Positions 31,894 through 35,957 of a stretch of 35,957 nt of DNA are shown piece after piece. The DNA lies in the IMG/VR virus record IMGVR_UViG_3300020446_000034, positions 1 to 35,957 of that record; one strand, 5' to 3'. Made by a program: the position numbers and the translations under genes. Under the pieces are notes generated by a model. That model did no database searches. It was not told where the DNA came from and saw only the letters and a list, made by a program, of their open reading frames with translations. This DNA is from a virus. The stretch's first letter is position 1. Each line of letters starts with the position of its first letter.

Positions 31894-32055
31894 TTATACA
31901 ACCTCCTTAATAGTTACTGAAAGATTAAATTCAACTGAATTAAAATCTGGAATGTCTTTCCAATCAATTAGTCCATGTTCAATGCAAGTCCAATAAACTA
32001 TTTCTTGAATTGTGTCACGGTCTTGACTAGCTAAAATTTCCTTTAAATTTTTCAT
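31894..32055 (-). CDS. 53-residue acidic early protein
   Basis: Complete frame MKNLKEILASQDRDTIQEIV, then YWTCIEHGLIDWKDIPDFNS and VEFNLSVTIKEVV. Two aromatic-rich helices followed by a beta strand. No Shine-Dalgarno before the ATG at 32055. Its last codons double as the ribosome-binding site of the next gene. No family recognised. Confidence 0.65.
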   Translation of the reverse strand: MKNLKEILASQDRDTIQEIVYWTCIEHGLIDWKDIPDFNSVEFNLSVTIKEVV

Positions 32056-32100
32056 GGGTTAATAAATAACTGGGCAGTTAAGGTTCACTTGTTCAGAGAA

Positions 32101-32131
32101 CCCTTTAAAACCTCCTCAGAGGCTTTAAGGG
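32101..32131. other. Strong stem-loop between two early genes
   Basis: Left arm 32101-32114 (ccctttaaaacctc) and right arm 32119-32131 (gaggctttaaggg) pair over 12 positions with one bulge, one mismatch and a four-base loop. It is not followed by a T-run on either strand, so it is not an ordinary terminator. A processing site, as in T7 early RNA cut by RNase III, or a stability element is possible. Confidence 0.55.
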
Positions 32132-32136
32132 ATTGT

Positions 32137-32298
32137 CTAAGACTCTTCTATAAAGAATGTATAAACACCTCTATCTTTTCTTATCTCATTCATTTGGTAT
32201 GAGTAACCTTTAGGTAAAGTGTCTAACCACTTTGAAAAGTCTTCTGGCATTAAATTACCAGAGTAAAAAGGTATTGAATGATCAGGAGGATAAGACAT
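32137..32298 (-). CDS. 53-residue early protein
   Basis: Complete frame MSYPPDHSIPFYSGNLMPED, then FSKWLDTLPKGYSYQMNEIR and KDRGVYTFFIEES. One base separates its ATG from the upstream stop. The pattern WLDTLPxGY..........R.G.Y.F.F looks like a small alpha-beta protein. No family recognised. Confidence 0.68.
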   Translation of the reverse strand: MSYPPDHSIPFYSGNLMPEDFSKWLDTLPKGYSYQMNEIRKDRGVYTFFIEES

Positions 32299-32299
32299 T

Positions 32300-32581
32300 T
32301 TAAAAAGTACCTGCTTTGTTTTCTAATAAGTCAATACCAGTAATAGCTGCTCTTAGCCAGTCATAAGCTTGACGTTTAGTCAAACCTTGGGCTAAATGCC
32401 CTGCTCCTCCTCCTTCATTAGAAACCCTGTCTAAGTTGTAATAATCAGCTACACCTTGTAAATAAATGTTCCCTGGATTATGACAACCTTTCTCTGTGTT
32501 CCAGGTTTCTATTGGATTGTTAGTCTTTTTATTGAGTGTCTTTAATAAAGACTCAATGTCCTTTTGTTTGATTCGGTTCAT
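32300..32581 (-). CDS. Conserved small phage early protein, first gene of the early region
   Basis: 93 residues. The block LLKTLNKKTNNPIETW, then GNIYLQGVADYYNLDRVSNEGGG and a C-terminal helix LTKRQAYDWLRAAITGIDLL resembles a small hypothetical protein recalled from many phages (LxxLNxxTNxPxExW ... YxLxRxSNEGGG ... L.AxxxGI). The ATG at 32581 faces the long gene-free region upstream, so this is the first gene transcribed if early transcription starts there. Function unknown. Confidence 0.78.
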   Translation of the reverse strand: MNRIKQKDIESLLKTLNKKTNNPIETWNTEKGCHNPGNIYLQGVADYYNLDRVSNEGGGAGHLAQGLTKRQAYDWLRAAITGIDLLENKAGTF

Positions 32582-32624
32582 TGTTGTTAATAAGTTCTGG
32601 GGCTTAGGATCTATTTGTGGTAGT

Positions 32625-32945
32625 CCTATGCGTAGGATATATAAGTGTGCGCACCGATGAAATAAAATAACAAATCCTTAACACTTTGTAACAATAGACC
32701 CTTTATATACCCCCTATGTTCTATTTTTTGTGTCCAAATTGTCCGTTATTGTGTCCAAAGCTATCAAAACCCTATCTATTACTAGTGTGTAGAACTGTCT
32801 CTATGACAGTACTGCAATAAAAAGACTGTAGTTATAGTAAGAATCCACACAAAAAAGTCTATGCATAGGGGGGACTTTTAGTTTTGTATATATGCGTAAA
32901 CCCCTCAAATTTTTGTTCCAAAATTATTTCAGACCTATGTATAGG
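32625..32945. repeat. Three related palindromes CCTATG-N-TAGG
   Basis: CCTATGCGTAGG at 32625-32636, CTATGCATAG (perfect) at 32859-32868 and CCTATGTATAGG at 32934-32945. The middle one is itself nested in arms AAAAGTC (32853-32859) and GACTTTT (32873-32879). Three variants of one 10-12 bp palindrome within 320 bases of non-coding DNA suggest a protein-binding site. Confidence 0.55.
32794..32810. promoter_or_regulatory. Operator-like dyad
   Basis: ACTGTCTCTATGACAGT: perfect six-base arms around five bases, 17 bp long, the size of many repressor sites. No regulator gene is identified to pair with it. Confidence 0.4.
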
Positions 32946-33024
32946 TTATCTATAAGTTATCTAATAGTTATCTATTAGATACCTAATAGTTGACTATAAG
33001 AAAACTATAAAAGTTAACTATAAG
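32945..33024 (+). repeat. Iterons GTTRWCTATAAG
   Basis: Full copies are GTTATCTATAAG (32945-32956), GTTGACTATAAG (32989-33000) and GTTAACTATAAG (33013-33024). Partial copies GTTATCTA start at 32945, 32956 and 32967, spaced exactly 11 bp, about one helical turn. Phased short repeats in AT-rich DNA are typical of replication origins and of sites for cooperative binding. Confidence 0.6.
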
Positions 33025-33066
33025 ACCCCTATAGACTGCCCAGAAGTGTCTTATAGGGATCTTATA
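33019..33066. repeat. 15-bp inverted repeat with TATAGGG on both arms
   Basis: TATAAGACCCCTATA (33019-33033) and TATAGGGATCTTATA (33052-33066) match at 14 of 15 positions as an inverted repeat around an 18-base loop that contains CTGCCCAG. Each arm read outward gives GTC(T)TATAGGGRTCTTATA. Confidence 0.7.
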
Positions 33067-33209
33067 TTATTTATTTTAGAAGATTATTCTGATGATGATA
33101 GTTCTTTGGGGATTCTGTGACTTTGTAATTAACTATTATTGTCTTTAGTGTCTTAACTGGGCAGTAATTTGTCAGAGCCAAATCACTACCCACATCCTGT
33201 GGTCGCTAT

Positions 33210-33233
33210 CCCCCCCCCTATAGTCCCCCCCCC
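33210..33233. other. C9-TATAGT-C9 tract next to the terminase stop
   Basis: Nine cytosines (33210-33218), TATAGT, nine cytosines (33225-33233). On the minus strand this reads G9-ACTATA-G9 and contains ACTATAGGG, the core of the T7 promoter start region. It lies 32 bases after the large terminase stop. Homopolymer lengths may be affected by sequencing error. Confidence 0.6.
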
Positions 33234-33264
33234 TTTCATGGGGTTATTTATCTACAAGTGGAAC

Positions 33265-34986
33265 CTAATAAGTGTTACTTATAAATCCATCGGAGGAGGC
33301 ATTAGAATTTCTTATCTGTGCAGGTGTTAGTCCTAGTGCTGTTTGTGTAACAGAATTGTTAATAGAGGAACCCCAATTATCTAGGTGTATGGAGAGTAAT
33401 TCTTCTTTACGAGATCTTATATTACGGTCTTCATCCTGGTTCATATATTCAGTCCAGTAAGCTACAGCACCTGATAGAGCATCTAATATGTCATCGTGTA
33501 CAAGAGAACCTCTATGCTTGGTTATACGAGACATTTGATAGAAGAGTTGAAGCTTTAATTTTCTTTCTGGAGCTTCGTTAGGGTTAGATCTATAGTCTTT
33601 TTCCACTACCTTGCGGTCGAATATGAGCCTGTGAGAGTTCATAACAGGTTCTAAGGTATCTATTATCCTTAGTTCTTTAGTCTTTGTATTGCGTACGTCT
33701 TGTACTTCACAGGGATGATATTTCATTAGGAAGGGTTTTAATAGTTCAGCGAACATACCACCACCCATATTTGACTCAACGAGGATTGTATTTACCTTAT
33801 TTGTCTTGGCTATCTTGGATAGTGTTGTTAAAACAGCGTCTGAGTAGCCACCGTTTAGTCCACCAGCGTCTGGAACGTATAGATTACCGTTAAGCATCTT
33901 TACAACAGCGTATCCTGTGGCATCACGTCCTTTACCGGAGGGGTCAATGAACATAACAGAGCCTGTATATTCAATCCAATCACCGAATTGCTGTGCAGGT
34001 CTGTAGAAATGGTCTCCATTAAAGCCAACGCATGGTAATTCTTTGATGACGTACTCGGGAGAGGATGACCATATAACCTTTTCTGGTGCATGATCAGGGT
34101 TTACTGATGATATTATTAGGTCTGAAAGCTTGAGAGGGTAACGGTCTTGATCACTAAGGCTAGTGTCGAGCATGAATTGCAAGCTAAACCCCGAACGTCC
34201 ATAGGAGGCTTCACGTTCCATGAGATCTATTGATGAGAATCTATCAGGGTCAACAGGATCTTTAGGCTTTACAAGCTCTTCTGATAGCCTCTGAGCTAAC
34301 TTAGGAGCAAGTCTATCTCCATAGTTGTTTTTTAGTTCTGGATAACGTGCGGTCCATATACGTGTTGTATATCCACGCTCTTCTAATGTCAGATATAAAG
34401 ATTGTTCTGTTTGAGGTGTACCAAGAAAGGTAATTTTACCGCTTGGTTTCAGTATTGCATCAAATTCTTTTACAGCTTCTGATAGTTTGTCTCTCATCGG
34501 TTGAGTAAAGCTGTTATTTGGTACCTCTACGTCATCAGCAATCACTTCATCTGCTCTACTACCAGCCATCTGTCCTAAAACACCCTGAGACTTTACAGAG
34601 GGGGCATGATCAGCAGATGCAGGCCCAACATCAAAACTTATCTTACTGTTTCTCTGAGTGTCTTCTGGACGCAATGGAGCTAATATTGGCATCTCATTGA
34701 TAAGACGCATGGTAAATGTAGAGAAATTATCTGCTCTGTCTTTACTGGCTGAGACAACAAGGAACTTTAGTTGTGGATTCATCCGTAGTTTCCATACAAC
34801 ATAGGTAGAAGTTATCCAACTCTTACCCACCCCTCTAAACGCTTGTATGATCTTTCTACGAGGTCCATGCTGTAAATACTCAGCAATGTCTAATTGAACT
34901 GGTGTAGGGTCAGGTAGGTTTAAATGACGCCACGTTATGATTAGAAAGTATCTAAAGTCTTGTAGTTTCTCAGGAAGCGGTTGCAA
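33265..34986 (-). CDS. Large terminase subunit (T7 gp19-like)
   Basis: 573 residues; T7 gp19 is 586. LPDPTPVQLDIAEYLQHGPRR precedes Walker A AFRGVGKSW (49-57); Walker B lies in RADEVIADDVEV (144-155); coupling motif FLGTPQT (187-193); the RNase-H-like nuclease begins at FIDPSGKGRDATGYA with D348. It pumps DNA into the capsid and cuts concatemers. The start is a TTG at 34986 directly after the small-subunit stop; no ATG precedes the conserved N-terminus, so TTG is probably real. It is followed by the gene-free region expected to hold its target. Confidence 0.95.
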   Translation of the reverse strand: MQPLPEKLQDFRYFLIITWRHLNLPDPTPVQLDIAEYLQHGPRRKIIQAFRGVGKSWITSTYVVWKLRMNPQLKFLVVSASKDRADNFSTFTMRLINEMPILAPLRPEDTQRNSKISFDVGPASADHAPSVKSQGVLGQMAGSRADEVIADDVEVPNNSFTQPMRDKLSEAVKEFDAILKPSGKITFLGTPQTEQSLYLTLEERGYTTRIWTARYPELKNNYGDRLAPKLAQRLSEELVKPKDPVDPDRFSSIDLMEREASYGRSGFSLQFMLDTSLSDQDRYPLKLSDLIISSVNPDHAPEKVIWSSSPEYVIKELPCVGFNGDHFYRPAQQFGDWIEYTGSVMFIDPSGKGRDATGYAVVKMLNGNLYVPDAGGLNGGYSDAVLTTLSKIAKTNKVNTILVESNMGGGMFAELLKPFLMKYHPCEVQDVRNTKTKELRIIDTLEPVMNSHRLIFDRKVVEKDYRSNPNEAPERKLKLQLFYQMSRITKHRGSLVHDDILDALSGAVAYWTEYMNQDEDRNIRSRKEELLSIHLDNWGSSINNSVTQTALGLTPAQIRNSNASSDGFISNTY

Positions 34987-35214
34987 TTATCTCTCAAGTG
35001 CAGGTATTACATCAAGGTCTGGAAGGTTTGACATAAGATCTTCCATAGGACTCTTCTCTGTTGGAATACATTCAATGCCATTATCCTTAAGAAGTTGTCT
35101 TGCTACGTTAAGATCACCAGGTTTTGCATCTCCACTTTTTACCTTGTCTAACAATTCTTGTATGAGAACTGTATGAAGGGATTCTAATAATTCTAATTTA
35201 TTTGCTTTTTCCAT
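34987..35214 (-). CDS. Small terminase subunit (T7 gp18-like)
   Basis: 75 residues; T7 gp18 is 89. LHTVLIQELLDKVKSGDAKPGDLNVARQLLKDNGIE and SPMEDLMSNLPDLD are typical of small terminase-type proteins in T7-like phages. Direct adjacency to the large subunit (TAA followed by its TTG start) supports the call. It should recognise the packaging site. Confidence 0.82.
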   Translation of the reverse strand: MEKANKLELLESLHTVLIQELLDKVKSGDAKPGDLNVARQLLKDNGIECIPTEKSPMEDLMSNLPDLDVIPALER

Positions 35215-35258
35215 AGTTAAAATGTTCTTGCAACCAATATACCTTGTTTTAGAAATTT

Positions 35259-35486
35259 ATGCCCAAGACAGCTACAATCGGACAACGATTTAAGATTGAT
35301 GATCGTGTTGTAAGAAATCATACAATTGGATACTCAGGTAGTAAATATAAAAAACATATAGGAACAATTGTAGAAACTCTTACAAGAGCTAATAAGCTAG
35401 GTGTTAATCAATATTATTATAAAGTTCTTTGGGACGATAAAAGATCATCTGAACATGCTCAACATAGTCTTAAACCTGTCGAGTAA
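35259..35486 (+). CDS. Small basic protein, possibly SH3/KOW-like, on the plus strand
   Basis: 75 residues: FKIDDRVVRNHTIGYSGSKY then KKHIGTIVETLTRANKLGVN, YYYKVLWDDKRSSEHAQHSLKPV. The pattern G/DD-x-V-x-RN....G-x-I-x-E......Y-x-V-x-WD.....EHA.H.L looks like a small beta-barrel of KOW/SH3 type and resembles recalled phage proteins. It is divergent from the small terminase (44-base spacer) and its end overlaps the convergent 109-residue gene by 42 bases. No Shine-Dalgarno. Function unknown. Confidence 0.7.
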   Translation: MPKTATIGQRFKIDDRVVRNHTIGYSGSKYKKHIGTIVETLTRANKLGVNQYYYKVLWDDKRSSEHAQHSLKPVE

Positions 35487-35774
35487 AGTTTTTTTTGTTT
35501 TATATTTTTTCTTTTTAGTAGTCTTAGTATTTTTTGTTCTGTGATGTTCTGATATTTCATAGCGTATAAGTTTTGTATTCATTTCTGAAATACGGTCTAT
35601 GGCAGCCATGATAAGAAAATCTTGTAGCTTGTTTTCTTTCATCAGTTCAAGACAGACTTCTCTTACAACAGCATCAGGCATCTCTTTAATTTCTCTTCTT
35701 CTAATTTCAATATCAAGTTCTATTTCAGTTGGTGTTTTACCAATAAGAACTTCATAAAATTCTTGATGATTCAT
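35445..35774 (-). CDS. Conserved small helical protein upstream of terminase
   Basis: 109 residues. Residues 1-75 (MNHQEFYEVLIGKTPTEIEL, MPDAVVREVCLELMKENKLQ, DFLIMAAIDRISEMNTKL) resemble a helical family recalled from T7-like cyanophages (L.....P.EIE......I..LP......V...LVK.N..Q..LL..A..RIAELE). The rest is a lysine/threonine-rich tail that overlaps the convergent gene. It lies in the terminase unit on the same strand. Function unknown. Confidence 0.72.
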   Translation of the reverse strand: MNHQEFYEVLIGKTPTEIELDIEIRRREIKEMPDAVVREVCLELMKENKLQDFLIMAAIDRISEMNTKLIRYEISEHHRTKNTKTTKKKKYKTKKTLLDRFKTMLSMFR

Positions 35775-35888
35775 ACTTGTTACTAGATACTTCCCAATTA
35801 TGTATATGTTTGCTAATTTTGACTTGACTACCTCACACAGTCAATAAGCCCTATTACCTCCCTAATAGGGCTTTGTTATATAACTATT
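35775..35888. promoter_or_regulatory. Divergent intergenic region with operator-like dyad
   Basis: 114 bases between divergent genes. TTGACT (35824-35829), nine bases, AGTCAA (35839-35844) form a perfect six-base dyad. TTGACT also matches a -35 element, but no -10 at proper spacing is clear. The hairpin at 35846-35873 follows. Both divergent promoters must lie here or upstream, unless transcription enters from outside. Confidence 0.4.
35846..35873 (+). terminator. 11-bp perfect hairpin before the plus-strand unit
   Basis: AAGCCCTATTA (35846-35856), loop CCTCCC, TAATAGGGCTT (35863-35873), then TTGTTATA on the plus strand. It looks like an intrinsic terminator for plus-strand RNA from 35259-35486, or a leader hairpin/attenuator for the gene starting at 35889. 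The U-tract is imperfect. Confidence 0.5.
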
Positions 35889-35957
35889 ATGGAAGAACAA
35901 AAAAAGAAAAACCCCATACAAAAAATAAAAGAGACTATTGAAGATAAGGAAGAACAA
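35889..35957 (+). CDS. N-terminal part of a small conserved protein that wraps around the window ends
   Basis: 23 codons from ATG to the last base with no stop: MEEQKKKNPIQKIKETIEDK then EEQ. Strongly charged, probably helical. Exactly 69 bases fit before the edge, so the reading continues in phase at base 1 (EPLNKKEVEQLLAS...) to the stop at 132. The start follows a hairpin by 15 bases and lacks a Shine-Dalgarno. It is the first gene of the plus-strand unit. Confidence 0.7.
   Translation, partial: MEEQKKKNPIQKIKETIEDKEEQ

Larger units (their letters stand above)
32582..33264. other. 683-bp gene-free, repeat-rich region: putative genome ends, packaging site and origin
   Basis: No credible gene on either strand. 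It lies between the large terminase and the early genes, exactly where T7 has its terminal repeat and concatemer junction if the genome is read on the minus strand. Contents by position: CCTATG..TAGG palindromes (32625, 32859, 32934), GTGCGCAC (32646-32653), repeated GTGTCCAAA (32730-32759), dyad ACTGTC-N5-GACAGT (32794-32810), iterons GTTRWCTATAAG (32945-33024), a 15-bp inverted repeat (33019-33066), repeated AACTGGGCAGT, and C9-TATAGT-C9 (33210-33233). Confidence 0.6.

Noticed and set aside
32717-32821. Plus-strand 34-codon frame with CPNCP and LCPK cysteines in the gene-free region
   Set aside because: No ribosome-binding site, odd composition, and it runs through the GTGTCCAAA repeats that explain its cysteines.
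32836-32850. Possible DnaA box (GAATCCACA) in the gene-free region
   Set aside because: Two mismatches to the consensus and only a single copy; expected by chance.
1-35957. Integrase, tRNA or attachment site, photosynthesis or nucleotide-metabolism genes expected in some cyanophages
   Set aside because: I read all frames for these and saw none; absence of tRNA genes is by eye only and not a covariance search.

Overview
The window looks like one complete genome of a T7-like podovirus, cut open at an arbitrary point. The last 69 bases start a gene that is still open at the right edge. The first 132 bases continue it in the same frame to a stop, so the two ends join into one 66-residue protein. 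Recognisable T7 counterparts, all on the minus strand, are small and large terminase, phage RNA polymerase, gp2.5-like single-strand binding protein, endonuclease I, primase-helicase, gp6-like exonuclease, portal, scaffold, capsid, both tail tubular proteins, internal virion proteins gp13 to gp16 and a gp17-type tail fibre. The DNA is AT-rich. Several accessory proteins (the plus-strand secreted set at 1-1716 and the minus-strand set at 1771-3130) resemble, from memory, proteins of marine picocyanobacterial phages. A Prochlorococcus or Synechococcus host is therefore the best guess, but no host gene, psbA or other photosynthesis gene, integrase or tRNA was seen to prove it.

Layout in transcription order on the minus strand: a small conserved protein (35774), terminase small subunit, terminase large subunit, then about 680 bp without genes (33264-32582) full of iterons, palindromes and a C9-TATAGT-C9 tract. 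Next come about eleven very small early genes (32581-30448) and RNA polymerase (30455-28062). The replication and recombination set follows (28038-24678), then two small genes, portal, scaffold, a cluster of tiny lysine-rich proteins, capsid, a hairpin terminator, the tail and core proteins, the fibre with its lectin-like and chaperone-like partners, an outer-membrane beta-barrel, and two cyanophage-type proteins ending at a terminator near 1700. In T7 the large terminase lies at the right end and the early genes at the left end. The gene-free region is therefore where the physical ends (terminal repeat or concatemer junction) are expected. The plus strand carries one small gene at 35259-35486 and a four-gene unit of mostly secreted proteins running across the window edges to 1716.

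The main surprise is an absence. The replication module keeps T7 gene order (RNA polymerase, SSB, endonuclease, primase-helicase, exonuclease), but the gp5 DNA polymerase that normally sits between helicase and exonuclease is missing, and none of the other frames encodes one. The helicase also ends without the acidic tail that docks gp5 in T7. If the genome is complete, this phage must borrow a host polymerase, and the iteron-rich region is the natural candidate origin. Other notable points are an ADP-ribosyltransferase-like segment inside the 1477-residue internal virion protein, a transglycosylase domain on the gp15-like protein rather than on gp16, a recent tandem duplication in the tail nozzle protein, an EF-hand micro-protein, and no recognisable lysis gene.
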